A DNA stretch of 64,000 bases from Paenibacillus rhizovicinus. Its GTDB lineage: Bacteria; Bacillota; Bacilli; Paenibacillales; Paenibacillaceae. The notes under the pieces were generated by a model, which searched no databases, had not been told where the DNA came from, and was given only the letters and a program-made list of their open reading frames with translations. Below, in pieces: positions 36,497 to 47,039 of the stretch (the stretch's first letter is position 1; every line of letters starts with the position of its first letter). The stretch lies in contig NZ_CP048286.1 in the NCBI RefSeq assembly GCF_010365285.1, positions 4,807,501 through 4,871,500 on the forward strand, read 5' to 3'. Position numbers and translations under genes: made by a program.

Positions 36497-39400
36497 ATGA
36501 AATCGTTCCAAACCAAGATTAGCGGGCTTCTTGTCATGATGTTAATGGCCACGTCGGGAACGCTTCCGGCAGCGAGCGCGTTCCACGCCGGCAGCCGTGT
36601 TGCAGAGGCCTCGCCGGCTTCTACGGTTTATTCGAACACGTTTGAAAGCGGTTCCGAGGCAAGCCTTGCCGAAATGGACGGCGTCACGTCAGACACCGTG
36701 ATTGACTCGGCAGCTACATATTCCGAAATGAACGGGCAATTCCTAACGGCTGTGAATCCGAACGGCGGAAACGAAATCGTCTACTTCAACGATATGCCGG
36801 ATGTGGCTAACGGCACGGTCGAGGCCAAGATCAGCATCGATGGCGGAAGCACGGAGCAATTCGGCCTTATTACGAGATACACCGATCCGGCGCACTATGC
36901 ATTGATTGTCCGCGATCCGGGCGGCTGGCTCTGGGACGGATTTAATGGCGGGGCCGAGGCGTGGGGCGTGCATGCTAATCCTGCGGCCAAACTGGAATCC
37001 GGCAAAACGTATACGATTAAAGAGGTTTTCAACGGCGACAGCTATGAAGTCTACCTCGACGGCAACCAGGTCTTCTCGCAAACAACGGACAACCAGCTGC
37101 CGACGGCAGCCGGGAAAATCGGGTTCCGGTCCTATTACAGCAAAAAAGCGATCCATATCGATGATATTAAAGTGACGGACAGCAGCAGCGGGCAAATCGT
37201 CTACGCGCGGGATTTCACGAACGATGCGACGGCGGGCATGAACATGAGCGCGGCTAGCGCGGCTGTACCTCAGTATTCGCTGCAAACGCCCGTTGCGGGC
37301 TTTACCGGGAAAGTCGCTAAACTCACGACAACGAATGGTTCCAGTCAAGTCGTGGATACGAATTCGCCGCAGGTGAGCAACGGTTCGTACAGCGCTAAGT
37401 TCCAACTGAACGGCGATTACGAGCAAGCGGGTCTGTTGTTCAGATACCGGGATGCCGCCAATTGGAGCTCCGTGCGGACGGACAGCTCCGGGAATTGGCA
37501 GCTGGTCGGCCAACAAGATGGCGAAGACGTAAGCGTCGGTTTGACGGAAGACCCTCAGCCTCTAAGCTTGGGGACGCCGCATACGGCAACGATCGATTAC
37601 GCAGGCGACGCGTATACGCTTACCGTCGATGGAACGCAGATATATTCCGGCACGCAAACCGGGTTTTCGACGGCGAACGGTTACGTGGGTTATGCTGCAA
37701 GCTCGGCAAACGCATTGACGACGTACTTGGACGAGCTGTCCTTGACGTATAGCGACGACGATGTCTACACGCCGCCTCAAGCTACCGCGTATATCCGGAA
37801 TTACGAGGATGGCGTAACGGGAACTTGGAATAAGGTCAATGGCTCGCCGCTGTCACCAGCGCCGACGATCGGGAATAACGGATTGACGTTCAACAGCTTG
37901 TTCGACGATATTTACGATAATAACTCGCTTGCCATTCAGGACGGCACGTACACGTTGAAATTCAGAACGGACGGAAATGCCGGCCGAATCGGGTTTATCT
38001 TCAAGTATATGGGACCGGATCAACCCTATGCGGGCATCTATTATGATTCCAACGGGCATTGGGGGTGGCAAACCGACGGATCCCACTATGGGGAATTCAC
38101 CAGTACAGGCCCGGACATCGTGGCCGACACGGATTACACGGTGAAAATCAAATATATCGGCCAATCCGTGAAGCTGTGGTTAAACGATGTATTGGCTTTC
38201 AGCGGCAGCGCGGATTTCCCGGCAGGTCCGGGCAAAGCGGGCTTGAAAAGCTGGAATTACCCGAAGAAGATCGAAATCCGTCAGCTGTCGCAGGAAACCT
38301 ATGTCCCGCCGACGCCGCCGGCACCGACGCCGCTGGCGCCGATCACGATTGCATCGGACAAATTAAGCGTGAGTCTCGATAATCGGTTCCCGGCCGTGCG
38401 CAGCTACACGTGGCTTGGCGGCGAAGCTTCGGATGTGCTGCAGGGTCAGAGCGACTTCTTGTACGCGGTGAATATCAACGGCAACGACAGTATTGCAGCG
38501 GTCAACCATGTCACGCAGACAGGCGCGGACACGGCCGTCTACAACTTGGATATTCCCGTCGTTGACGATAACACGGATGCAGCGCTCGGAAATGTGAACG
38601 TGGACGTTACGTTCAAAGCGGTCGGCAATAAAGTGCAGATGAACACGCACATCAACAGAGAACCGGCCGGCTTTCAAACGCGCACGTTCTCTATTCCGAA
38701 TCAGAAGCTGGTGTCCGTATCCAGCAGCAACGCGGATGCGCAAGGGGCCGCGTCGTGGGTTACCGGGGCATGGAACACGATGAACGATGAGTTCTACACG
38801 AACGATCCGGTATTCGGATCGAATCTGAAGAGCCAGACGCCGGGCAGCAGAATGAGAACGTACGGCTTCGTAAGCGACGGCAAGCTTGCGGCCGCGCTCA
38901 TGAACGACGTCGTCGAAACCCCGTCTAAAGTCGTCATGGACATCGAGCCGGACAGCGACGGCGTGAATAAACAGCTTGCGATGTGGAATGGCGCTTGGAC
39001 GGTTCGCGGCGATGTTGCCGATGACAGCAAATTCCCGCCCGTCTTCGATTTCTCGTCTACGGTTATCGTATCGCCGGATGCCAACGGGGACGGCACGGCG
39101 GATTGGAAAGACGCGGCCATCGGGTTCAGGGAGCTGTGGTCGCAGGATCTTACGCCTGGAGCAGATCAAATTAACGATTATGTCTCCTACATCTCGATGA
39201 ACTTTAACAGCTTAACGCAGAATCCGTACTTGCGGACGCTCGACAACGCCAAGAAGCTGTATAACCTGTACGACGGCTTCGGACAATTGATTCTGGAGAA
39301 GGGCTACGAGTCGGAAGGACATGACGACAGCCATCCCGATGTCGCGGGTCACTTCGGAATCCGCGAAGGCGGATTGAAAGATTTCAACACGCTAGTCGAC

Positions 39401-42400
39401 GAAGGATTAAAGTACAACGTGAAAGTAGGCGTCCATACGAACATCGACGCTCAGGATCCGGACGCTTACTACGCCAAGCCGGAGAATTGGGCCGACACGA
39501 ATTCCAATTACGATTGGGTCGATCCCACGTATCCGACCGATCGCGCGAAGGATTTATCCAGCGGGGAATTAGAGCGGAGATATACGCAGCTCAAGCAGGA
39601 AGTGCCGAACCTCGCGATGGTCTATGACGATATCTATAGCGGCGCAGGCTGGCATGCTAACCAGTTCGCGAATATCATCCAAAATAAATTAGGCTTCTGG
39701 TTCGGGACGGAATTCTCCGGACCGATGGAACAGAATGTCATTTGGACGCACTGGGGCACCGATCCGTATTATCCGAGTCAAACGGCCGGAAGCTTGATCA
39801 TCCGTTTCATTAAGAATCAGTATCAAGATACGTTCCAGGCCCCAAGCCCGTACACCAGCGATCTCTTGCGCGGCATGCTGCAAGCAGGCGTCGGCACGTG
39901 GCAGGGCAGAACCGATATCCAGAACGGCATCGATTTGTTCTACAATAACAACTTGCTGACGAAGTACATGCAGCACTTCCCGATCCTGGATATCAAACGC
40001 GACAGCGCAGGCGTCGACAGCCAGGTCGTATTCGGCGGCGGCGTTACGGCGCAGATGGAGAACTACCATGCGAGCGCATCGGACCCGAACTATCTCATCG
40101 GCACGGCATCGCTGAAGAAAGACGGCAAAACGATCGCCGTTTACGATGTGCTTGATCATAAGGACGGCGGCAATACCGGAGAAGGGCAGCTGGACGTCTT
40201 GAATCAAAAAGCGCAGCTGTTCCTGCCGTGGGATCCGCAAAATGAATCCAAAATCTATTATTGGAATCCGAAAGGCGGTTCTACGACATGGGATCTGCCG
40301 GATAGCTGGAGCGGATCGACGACCGTCGAAATGTACAAGCTGACCGACAACGGACGGGCGTGGGACCGGACGCTTACGGTATCGAACGGACAAGTGACGA
40401 TCGGCAATACGACGATCGGCACGCCTTATGTCATCTATAAATCCAAGTCGGACGAACGGCAATCGGATATTCAGCAAGCAGCCGACTTTGGCGTTGGCGG
40501 ACCTTTGAAAGATCCTGGATTCGACAGCGGGGCGTTCGCGTCCTGGCAGAAGACATCCGCGGCTGACGCGGCTGCTTCCCACGTTTCCGTGGCGCATGAC
40601 TATCTCCAGAACAGTTATCTTAAAGTTACGGGCAAAGAGGATGCGACGATCTCGCAAACCGTGACGGGACTTACGCCAGGCAAGACCTATACGGCTTCGG
40701 TCTGGGCGGATATCAATAACGGCTCCAATGCTAATAATGACGATACTTCTCCAAGCACGTCCGACCGGAATGTATCTATTGAAGTGAACAACTACGGCGG
40801 ACCGGCCGTAGTCAACTCGATCAGCGCTTCCACCATCAAGAACCTGGAGGAGCCGAGCAAATTCAAGAACACGTATTATGAGCGGATGAAAGTGGATTTC
40901 ACGGCAGATGCAACGGGCAAAGCAACGATTGAATTGAAAGCCGCTGCCACGTCCGACAGCACGTCGAACGTATGGTTCGACGACGTGAAGCTGTGGGAGA
41001 ATCCAGGCAAGACGGTTCTCGGTTCCCATTATTTCTACGAGGATTTCGAGAACGTATCGGAGGGCTACGGTCCGTTCATGTTCCGTGCGGCAGCGAGCGG
41101 CAATCAGACGCATCTGGCCGAGAAGGCGAGCGATGCGCAGAAAGCGGCCGACCCGAATATCTCGCAGCCGATGACGTATGCGTTCGACGGCAATTACTCG
41201 CTCAAATCGAACGAACAGGATTTCATCAATAACCCGAGCACGCCGCTTGTGTCGGAGATCCTGGGCACCGTACCGTCTACGTTGAAGCTGCAGCCTCATA
41301 AAACGTATAAGGTTGGCATTAAATATCAAGCGAACACGAGCGGGCTGTATCGGATTTCCGCCAAGTCAAGATCCGGCGGCCCTACAGTCAGCGCGGAGTT
41401 TTCGACGCAGACCGGTACCGGTATTTCGAATATCCCCGGATTCACGCTGCCGATTATTCGATCCACCGGAACAGCGGCTGCCGAATTGGAGCTGAACACG
41501 GGCGATTACAGCGATTATTACTTGGCTATTGAAGCGGTGAAGCCGACTGCGCAACCTAATTATTCGGCAACCGACGTTGTCCTGGTCGTCGACGATTTGG
41601 TCGTCGATGATCTATCGGCGCCGGCGGCTGACGCGCATATCGCTTCCGTGGATGCAGTGAACGGAACCTTGCATGCGGTTCTCTCGGACAACCCGGCGTC
41701 CGCGCCGACGGCAGCCGATTTTGCCGGAACGGTGAGCATCGGCGGAGCGACAAGCAGCGCGCTGGCCTTCACGAATTTCAGTTATGAGGCGGCGAGCAGT
41801 ACCGCGACGTTCACGTTTAACCCGATTGCCAGAAAGTCGAAGAATCAATCCGTAGTCGTATCCGCTTCGTATCATGGCGAGGATGCCGTGGCAGCGGCGC
41901 CGTTTGTTGTTCATGCTTCCAGCAGCACGGGCGGCACGGGCAGTGGCACCGGCAGCAATGCGGGCAGCGGCACGGGCAGCAGCGGAAGCGGCGCCGGCGA
42001 AGGCTCCGGCACGACGAACGATGCGGTTCGGATTGTTATCGCATTGGAAGGAGGAGCCGGCACGGAGGTCACGGTGAATAAGACGACCCAGCAAACGGTC
42101 GTTGATTTCGCCCATAACGGATCCGATGCCGACATCTCGGCAACGTTCAGCGCGCATGATTTATTGGCAGCCGCGGCAGTGAACGGTTCCGCCGAGCTGC
42201 TCCTTGCCGGCAAGGATGTTCAATATCCGTTATCCGTGGACGTACTGCGCCATATTATCGGGCTAAGCGATTTCATTGCCGCCAACCACACGACGGAGGA
42301 TGACTTAAGCGTCGTCGTCTCCATCCATAAAGTCGGCGAAGCAGCAGATGCCCAATCCGCGCTGGGCAATCGACAGGCCAATCATCGCGCCATAAGCGCG

Positions 42401-43261
42401 GAATACGAAGTGAATCTTACGCTTGTCGCACCTAACGGCAGCACATTCAAAGCAGCGAATTTCGACGGGCTGCGAACCTTCTTCATTAAGATTGACAACA
42501 GCTATAAGGGTCAGCCGTTGGCGGCAATCGTACTGGAGAAAGACGATCAAGGAAATACGGTCAACGCAGGCTCCAGATTAGTCAAACAGGTGATCCTCGA
42601 CGGTCAATTATATGCCGAAGTAGAGACAGCCACGCACAGCATCTATGCGATCGCGGCAGGTGAAGGCAGCATGTTTAAAGACATGGGTCATTCTTCATGG
42701 GCGAAGGAAGCCGTAGAAGAAGCGGCGTCGCGATTGCTCGTGACGGGCAGAGGCGGCGGTATCTATGATCCGAAAGCAGCCATCTCCCGCGCCGAATATA
42801 TGACGATGCTCGTTAATGCATTGGGTCTGGGGGCGAATCCCGCAGGCCATGTGAAGCTGCCTTATTCGGATGTTGCCGCAAGACCCGGCGAATGGCCGTA
42901 CGACCAGCTGGCGATTGCTTATCAGGCGGGTCTCTTGGATTGGGTGGAAGGCCCGAAACTCGAACCGACTAAACCGATTACGAGAGCCGAAATGGTCAGA
43001 GCAACGGCAGCCTTCGCGGCTTACGTGAATAAGGATGCATTGTCCGGCGTGGATCGTTCCGTATTGAATGCCTTCGCGGATGCGCACGCCGTAGCGGCTT
43101 CCGACCAAGCGGCATTTGCTTGGAGCATTCAGAACCATATCGTGACGGGCACCGTGAAGACGTTATCGGACGCCGTTACTTTATCGCCCGGCGATACTTC
43201 GAACCGTGCTCAGGCAGCCGTCGTTTTGCTCCGCGCGTTGGGGGCGATCGGCTTGATTTAG
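36497..43261 (+). CDS. SLH-anchored endo-alpha-N-acetylgalactosaminidase, GH101
   Basis: A 2254-residue secreted enzyme; ATG after GGGAGG, signal peptide about 1-40. Three concanavalin-like modules (about 42-235, 236-430, 436-605) precede the GH101 region (about 613-1320), with FGIREGGLKDFNTLVDEG, VGVHTNIDAQ, MVYDDIYSG (likely nucleophile Asp1045), FGTEFSGP (likely acid Glu1072) and GVGTWQGRTD. By homology it releases Gal-beta-1,3-GalNAc from mucin-type O-glycans. Carbohydrate-binding-like modules (about 1330-1500, 1510-1700), a Gly/Ser linker (about 1808-1840) and three SLH domains (about 2057-2254) follow, anchoring it to the cell-wall polymer. It lies between the binding protein and permease genes of one transporter. 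Confidence 0.9.
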   Translation: MKSFQTKISGLLVMMLMATSGTLPAASAFHAGSRVAEASPASTVYSNTFESGSEASLAEMDGVTSDTVIDSAATYSEMNGQFLTAVNPNGGNEIVYFNDMPDVANGTVEAKISIDGGSTEQFGLITRYTDPAHYALIVRDPGGWLWDGFNGGAEAWGVHANPAAKLESGKTYTIKEVFNGDSYEVYLDGNQVFSQTTDNQLPTAAGKIGFRSYYSKKAIHIDDIKVTDSSSGQIVYARDFTNDATAGMNMSAASAAVPQYSLQTPVAGFTGKVAKLTTTNGSSQVVDTNSPQVSNGSYSAKFQLNGDYEQAGLLFRYRDAANWSSVRTDSSGNWQLVGQQDGEDVSVGLTEDPQPLSLGTPHTATIDYAGDAYTLTVDGTQIYSGTQTGFSTANGYVGYAASSANALTTYLDELSLTYSDDDVYTPPQATAYIRNYEDGVTGTWNKVNGSPLSPAPTIGNNGLTFNSLFDDIYDNNSLAIQDGTYTLKFRTDGNAGRIGFIFKYMGPDQPYAGIYYDSNGHWGWQTDGSHYGEFTSTGPDIVADTDYTVKIKYIGQSVKLWLNDVLAFSGSADFPAGPGKAGLKSWNYPKKIEIRQLSQETYVPPTPPAPTPLAPITIASDKLSVSLDNRFPAVRSYTWLGGEASDVLQGQSDFLYAVNINGNDSIAAVNHVTQTGADTAVYNLDIPVVDDNTDAALGNVNVDVTFKAVGNKVQMNTHINREPAGFQTRTFSIPNQKLVSVSSSNADAQGAASWVTGAWNTMNDEFYTNDPVFGSNLKSQTPGSRMRTYGFVSDGKLAAALMNDVVETPSKVVMDIEPDSDGVNKQLAMWNGAWTVRGDVADDSKFPPVFDFSSTVIVSPDANGDGTADWKDAAIGFRELWSQDLTPGADQINDYVSYISMNFNSLTQNPYLRTLDNAKKLYNLYDGFGQLILEKGYESEGHDDSHPDVAGHFGIREGGLKDFNTLVDEGLKYNVKVGVHTNIDAQDPDAYYAKPENWADTNSNYDWVDPTYPTDRAKDLSSGELERRYTQLKQEVPNLAMVYDDIYSGAGWHANQFANIIQNKLGFWFGTEFSGPMEQNVIWTHWGTDPYYPSQTAGSLIIRFIKNQYQDTFQAPSPYTSDLLRGMLQAGVGTWQGRTDIQNGIDLFYNNNLLTKYMQHFPILDIKRDSAGVDSQVVFGGGVTAQMENYHASASDPNYLIGTASLKKDGKTIAVYDVLDHKDGGNTGEGQLDVLNQKAQLFLPWDPQNESKIYYWNPKGGSTTWDLPDSWSGSTTVEMYKLTDNGRAWDRTLTVSNGQVTIGNTTIGTPYVIYKSKSDERQSDIQQAADFGVGGPLKDPGFDSGAFASWQKTSAADAAASHVSVAHDYLQNSYLKVTGKEDATISQTVTGLTPGKTYTASVWADINNGSNANNDDTSPSTSDRNVSIEVNNYGGPAVVNSISASTIKNLEEPSKFKNTYYERMKVDFTADATGKATIELKAAATSDSTSNVWFDDVKLWENPGKTVLGSHYFYEDFENVSEGYGPFMFRAAASGNQTHLAEKASDAQKAADPNISQPMTYAFDGNYSLKSNEQDFINNPSTPLVSEILGTVPSTLKLQPHKTYKVGIKYQANTSGLYRISAKSRSGGPTVSAEFSTQTGTGISNIPGFTLPIIRSTGTAAAELELNTGDYSDYYLAIEAVKPTAQPNYSATDVVLVVDDLVVDDLSAPAADAHIASVDAVNGTLHAVLSDNPASAPTAADFAGTVSIGGATSSALAFTNFSYEAASSTATFTFNPIARKSKNQSVVVSASYHGEDAVAAAPFVVHASSSTGGTGSGTGSNAGSGTGSSGSGAGEGSGTTNDAVRIVIALEGGAGTEVTVNKTTQQTVVDFAHNGSDADISATFSAHDLLAAAAVNGSAELLLAGKDVQYPLSVDVLRHIIGLSDFIAANHTTEDDLSVVVSIHKVGEAADAQSALGNRQANHRAISAEYEVNLTLVAPNGSTFKAANFDGLRTFFIKIDNSYKGQPLAAIVLEKDDQGNTVNAGSRLVKQVILDGQLYAEVETATHSIYAIAAGEGSMFKDMGHSSWAKEAVEEAASRLLVTGRGGGIYDPKAAISRAEYMTMLVNALGLGANPAGHVKLPYSDVAARPGEWPYDQLAIAYQAGLLDWVEGPKLEPTKPITRAEMVRATAAFAAYVNKDALSGVDRSVLNAFADAHAVAASDQAAFAWSIQNHIVTGTVKTLSDAVTLSPGDTSNRAQAAVVLLRALGAIGLI

Positions 43262-43278
43262 AACCACGTCCAACACAA

Positions 43279-43320
43279 GGGCAGAAGAGAAGCAACGGCT
43301 TCTCTTCTGCCCTGTTTTTT
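43279..43320 (+). terminator. Terminator after the GH101 gene
   Basis: Perfect 14-base stem GGGCAGAAGAGAAG with CTTCTCTTCTGCCC, loop CAACGG, then TGTTTTTT. Confidence 0.93.
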
Positions 43321-43368
43321 ATATGTCCGACTTCATAAAAGATCAAGTTTACGTCAGGAATCATCATT

Positions 43369-43395
43369 TGTAAGCTCTTACATTTACATTAAGAT
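43369..43395 (+). promoter_or_regulatory. Shared promoter motif, copy 2 (permease genes)
   Basis: Perfect-armed TGTAAG-CT-CTTACA (43369-43382), seven bases, then TAAGAT (43390-43395). The flanks (TCAT before, ATTT after) also match copy 1. Confidence 0.7.
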
Positions 43396-43518
43396 AAGTA
43401 TAGTCATTCTAAGCATTCGTTAGCTTCACGCTTAGACAAAGGGGCGAACCGAGGGGTTAGAGAAACCGGGCATATACGATGCATCAGCCCAATCATTATG
43501 ATTTCAGGAGGAATGAAA

Positions 43519-44397
43519 GTGAACAACAAGCTTCAGCAACGCATCATCATCTTTTCTTTTCTGCTGATTCCGGTCACGTTAATGCTGCTTTTCCTGATTT
43601 ATCCAACGATCCAATTGTTTCATTACAGCTTCACCGACTGGAACGGCTACAGCAAGTCGATGACGAATATCGGATTCGATAACTATAAGAAGCTGTTTCT
43701 GGACTTCCCGGACGCATGGCAGGCGATTCGCAACAACGGCATCTACTTCCTGATCCATACGCTGGCGATCCCGCTTGAACTCATGACCGCCGTACTGTTG
43801 AACCGGACGTTAAGAGGAAGCTCGTTCTTTCGGTTCACGGTACTTATGCCGTATATCATCAACGGGGTTGCGGTAGGTTATATGTTTAGTTATTTCTATA
43901 ATCCGATTAATGGGCCGTTGAACGGACTGCTGCACGGGCTAGGGTTGGATTTCATGATCAAGGGCTGGCTCAGCGACCTGCATATCGTGAATTACTCGCT
44001 CGTGGCCGTGTCTTTGTGGCGGTTCTGCGGCGTGCATGTCATCCTGTTTCTCGCAGGCTTGCAGTCCGTTCCGGCGGATTTGTACGAGGCTGCGCAGCTT
44101 GACGGCGCGGGATTCTGGAAGCAGCTGCGCTACGTCACCATTCCCGGCATCCGCCGCGTCATTGAAATCATCTTGTTCCTTAACGTGTCCGGCGCGCTGC
44201 TTCAATACGATATTCCTTACGTCATGACGGGCGGGGGCCCCGGAACGGCGAGCAGCACCTTCGGACTCTTCTCCCTGCAAACCGCCTTTACGTTCAATAA
44301 CTACGGTTTGGCTTCGGCAATGGCGGTTAGTTTGCTTCTATTAATCGTCGTGTTCTCGGGACTTCAAAACTGGATCATCAAAGACAGGAGCGAGTAA
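43519..44397 (+). CDS. ABC sugar transporter permease (MalF/UgpA type)
   Basis: A 293-residue membrane protein with six expected helices, starting at GTG six bases after AGGAGGA; an ATG two codons earlier touches the binding site. The permease EAA loop reads YEAAQLDGAGFWKQLRYVTIPGIRR (about 190-215). Near the start, FLIYPTIQLFHYSFTDWNGY is typical of the MalF/LplB group. Three bases from its partner permease, so they are cotranscribed. Confidence 0.94.
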   Translation: MNNKLQQRIIIFSFLLIPVTLMLLFLIYPTIQLFHYSFTDWNGYSKSMTNIGFDNYKKLFLDFPDAWQAIRNNGIYFLIHTLAIPLELMTAVLLNRTLRGSSFFRFTVLMPYIINGVAVGYMFSYFYNPINGPLNGLLHGLGLDFMIKGWLSDLHIVNYSLVAVSLWRFCGVHVILFLAGLQSVPADLYEAAQLDGAGFWKQLRYVTIPGIRRVIEIILFLNVSGALLQYDIPYVMTGGGPGTASSTFGLFSLQTAFTFNNYGLASAMAVSLLLLIVVFSGLQNWIIKDRSE

Positions 44398-44400
44398 AAC

Positions 44401-45249
44401 ATGGAACTTTCTGCGAAGAAACGGGGAGCACTGGCCAGCGGCGCGACGTACTACGGCAATTTCATCTTAATGACTGCCATCGTGTTTATTCCGATTCTGT
44501 TAGTCGTGTTCGGATCATTCAAGACGGAGCAAGAGCTCGGGGCGACTTCGCCGTTCTCCTTGCCTGCGAACTGGTTCAATCTCGATAACTATATCAACGC
44601 TTATCATGACGGGGGCATGCTGGTCGGATTGAAGAACACGGTCCTGCTTGTCGCAGGCAGTCTGCTCGGCAATGTGCTGCTCGGCACGATGACCGCTTAT
44701 ATTCTGAACCGCTTTGATTTTAAGCTGAAGAAAGCGGTCATCGCACTGTTCCTGCTGGCGATGATTATCCCTGCGTATACGACCGAAATCGCCCGATTCC
44801 AGCTCATTCACGCGCTGCATTTATACAATTCGCTGGGCGCGCCGACCATGATTTATATCGGTACCGACATTATGCAGATCTATATTTACATTCAGTTTTT
44901 GGAGAAAATCTCGACGCAGCTGGACGAAAGCGCAATGCTGGACGGCGCTACCTATTTCAGAATTTTTCGCTCGATTATTTTCCCGCTGCTCCTTCCTGCG
45001 ACGGCAACCTTGGGGATTTTGAAAAGCGTGACCATTATGAACGACATCTACGTGCAAAACCTGTACATGCCGAACAAACATCTCGCCACGCTGCCTACGT
45101 CGCTCATGAGCTTCGTCAGCGAGCGCAGCTCCAACTTGCCAGAGCTTTGCGCGGGTATTATGCTGGTTCTGCTGCCAAGCATCATTTTCTACATCGTATT
45201 TCAACGCTATATTTTCAAAGGCTTGATGGATGGCGCGGTAAAAGGATAG
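44401..45249 (+). CDS. ABC sugar transporter permease (MalG/UgpE type)
   Basis: A 282-residue partner permease with six membrane helices. The EAA loop reads LDESAMLDGATYFRIFRSIIFPLLLP (about 176-200). No ATPase gene is present in the window, so the importer probably uses a shared MsmX-type ATPase, as is common in Firmicutes. Transcribed between its partner and the response regulator gene. Confidence 0.94.
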   Translation: MELSAKKRGALASGATYYGNFILMTAIVFIPILLVVFGSFKTEQELGATSPFSLPANWFNLDNYINAYHDGGMLVGLKNTVLLVAGSLLGNVLLGTMTAYILNRFDFKLKKAVIALFLLAMIIPAYTTEIARFQLIHALHLYNSLGAPTMIYIGTDIMQIYIYIQFLEKISTQLDESAMLDGATYFRIFRSIIFPLLLPATATLGILKSVTIMNDIYVQNLYMPNKHLATLPTSLMSFVSERSSNLPELCAGIMLVLLPSIIFYIVFQRYIFKGLMDGAVKG

Positions 45250-45279
45250 CAGCAGCCAGACGAGAGGGGAGGGTTCCCG

Positions 45280-46962
45280 GTGTTTAAAATGATGATCGTG
45301 GATGACGAGCCGCTGGTTAGGCTTGCGCTGCACCATATGATCGACTGGAGCTCTCTTGGCATTCGCATTGCGGTCGAAGCCGGCAATGGCGTGGAAGCGA
45401 TGTCGAGCCTGGAACAGATGCCGGACATCGATATCCTGGTCGTCGACATCGAGATGCCCCGAATGAACGGCATCGAATTGTTAAAGACGTTATCGGCGTC
45501 GGGACGAGCGCGGGATCTGGCGATCGTCGTACTGAGCGCCTATAACAACTACAGTTACGTGCGCGAAGCTTTCCTGCTCGGGGCCATGGATTATGTGGTC
45601 AAAACCGACATGGACGAGGAACATATCTTTCCCGTATTCACGAAGGTCGTTCAGGCGCTAAGCCAATCCCGTAAAGAGGCAGGGCCTAACGCGAGTGCCG
45701 AATCGGCCGACGACATGCGGCAGCGCGGCCAAGAACGGGACGCATTCATAAAGCAGCTTTTATCGGGAGAGCGGCAGCCGGAAGGCGGTTTAGCGGCCGG
45801 TACGCTGGCGTCGGACGACCTGCTATTATGCGGATTTCATCAGATGGTGCTGGTGCTGCGGACCTCGGGCAATGACGATCTGCGGGATCTCCCGGTTCTC
45901 ATTCAACAGACGATGCAGACGATTCTTGCTGCCATGCCGCTTGCGGCGGAAATCTACTATAAAGGCGAAGGCGAATACGTGCTATTCTGTTCGTTCGCCA
46001 ATGATCGCAGCGCGTCCAGCGTCAACGGGAAGGTTCATTCGTTCTTCGCGACGGTGCATACGCGCTTGAAGCAGTATGCGAATGTTACCGCTGCCATGGG
46101 CATGAGCGAGCTGGGACTGGGCAAGAAATACGCTTGGCATCAGTTGTATCACCAAGCCAGCAGCGCGGCGGCCATGCGCTATTATAGAGGCTTCGGCGTT
46201 CTGCTCGAGTACGAAGGCGGCGGTAAACCTTCGGCCGAGCAAGAGACGCTCGTTCATTCGCTGCTTCAGCAGCTGGCGGCATACAGGACGGAGCTGGCGG
46301 AAGCGCTGCAAAATCCGGATGAAGCGGCATGGCCGGAAATGCTCCTTAAAGTGAGAAAGCTCATTCCCCGGTTAACGGCAAGCATGGATCCGGAGCAAAT
46401 GAAAGCGTGGTTCGTCGACACCGTCTGGGAGACCGGCGGACTGCTGTATGCCAAAGGGATTCGCTGGGCGCAGCTGCAAGGCGTCGCTTCGGATCCGGTG
46501 GATACGGTTCGGCAAATGGAAACGATGGAACGGTCGCTTGCCTGGCTCAAGGAGCTGCTCGGCTGCGTGCACGGCGCGCTTCACCAGGGGCGGGAGCAGC
46601 CGGCTTACAGCATGCTGGTGACCAAAGTGAAGAAGTTCCTCGAGGACCATTATCGGGAAGAGATCAGCCAAAGCGCGATCAGCGAGGTCGTCGGCGTCAG
46701 CGAGACGTACATCAGCAAGCAATTCTCCAAAGAGCTCGGCTGCAGCTATATGAATTACCTGACACAATTGCGAATAAACGAAGCGAAGAAATTGTTGAAA
46801 GCAGGCTTTAAAATCGCCGAGGTTTCCAGCAAAGTCGGTTACTCGAATCATGAGCATTTCAGCCGCGTTTTCAAAAAGATAACCGGTCAGAATCCAAAGG
46901 CTTATCGGGAAAGCGAACTATTGACTGCTTCGGCGATAAGCAATCCGAGGGAACAACCGTGA
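45280..46962 (+). CDS. YesN-type response regulator with AraC DNA-binding domain
   Basis: A 560-residue regulator with GTG start after GAGGGGAGGG. The receiver domain (about 1-120) has MMIVDDEPLVRLAL, the phospho-acceptor Asp in DILVVDIEMP, and YVVKTD. A long middle region (about 130-440) is followed by an AraC helix-turn-helix pair (KKFLEDHYREEISQSAISEVVGVSETYISKQFSKELGCSYMNYL, then AEVSSKVGYSNHEHFSRVFKKITGQNP). It should pair with the kinase at 33048 and activate the transporter and GH101 genes, perhaps through the TGTAAG-NN-CTTACA sites. Confidence 0.93.
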   Translation: MFKMMIVDDEPLVRLALHHMIDWSSLGIRIAVEAGNGVEAMSSLEQMPDIDILVVDIEMPRMNGIELLKTLSASGRARDLAIVVLSAYNNYSYVREAFLLGAMDYVVKTDMDEEHIFPVFTKVVQALSQSRKEAGPNASAESADDMRQRGQERDAFIKQLLSGERQPEGGLAAGTLASDDLLLCGFHQMVLVLRTSGNDDLRDLPVLIQQTMQTILAAMPLAAEIYYKGEGEYVLFCSFANDRSASSVNGKVHSFFATVHTRLKQYANVTAAMGMSELGLGKKYAWHQLYHQASSAAAMRYYRGFGVLLEYEGGGKPSAEQETLVHSLLQQLAAYRTELAEALQNPDEAAWPEMLLKVRKLIPRLTASMDPEQMKAWFVDTVWETGGLLYAKGIRWAQLQGVASDPVDTVRQMETMERSLAWLKELLGCVHGALHQGREQPAYSMLVTKVKKFLEDHYREEISQSAISEVVGVSETYISKQFSKELGCSYMNYLTQLRINEAKKLLKAGFKIAEVSSKVGYSNHEHFSRVFKKITGQNPKAYRESELLTASAISNPREQP

Positions 46963-46988
46963 GCGTGCGCGGGGTTTATAGCACGTAT

Positions 46989-47027
46989 AAAAAAGCTTCC
47001 AGGCTGCAACGGCTTGGAAGCTTTTTT
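46989..47027. terminator. Bidirectional terminator after the YesN-type regulator
   Basis: Stem AAAAAAGCTTCCA with TGGAAGCTTTTTT around a 13-base loop. It serves both the regulator and the converging isomerase-like gene. Confidence 0.92.
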
Positions 47028-47039
47028 CGTCGGAGAAGC

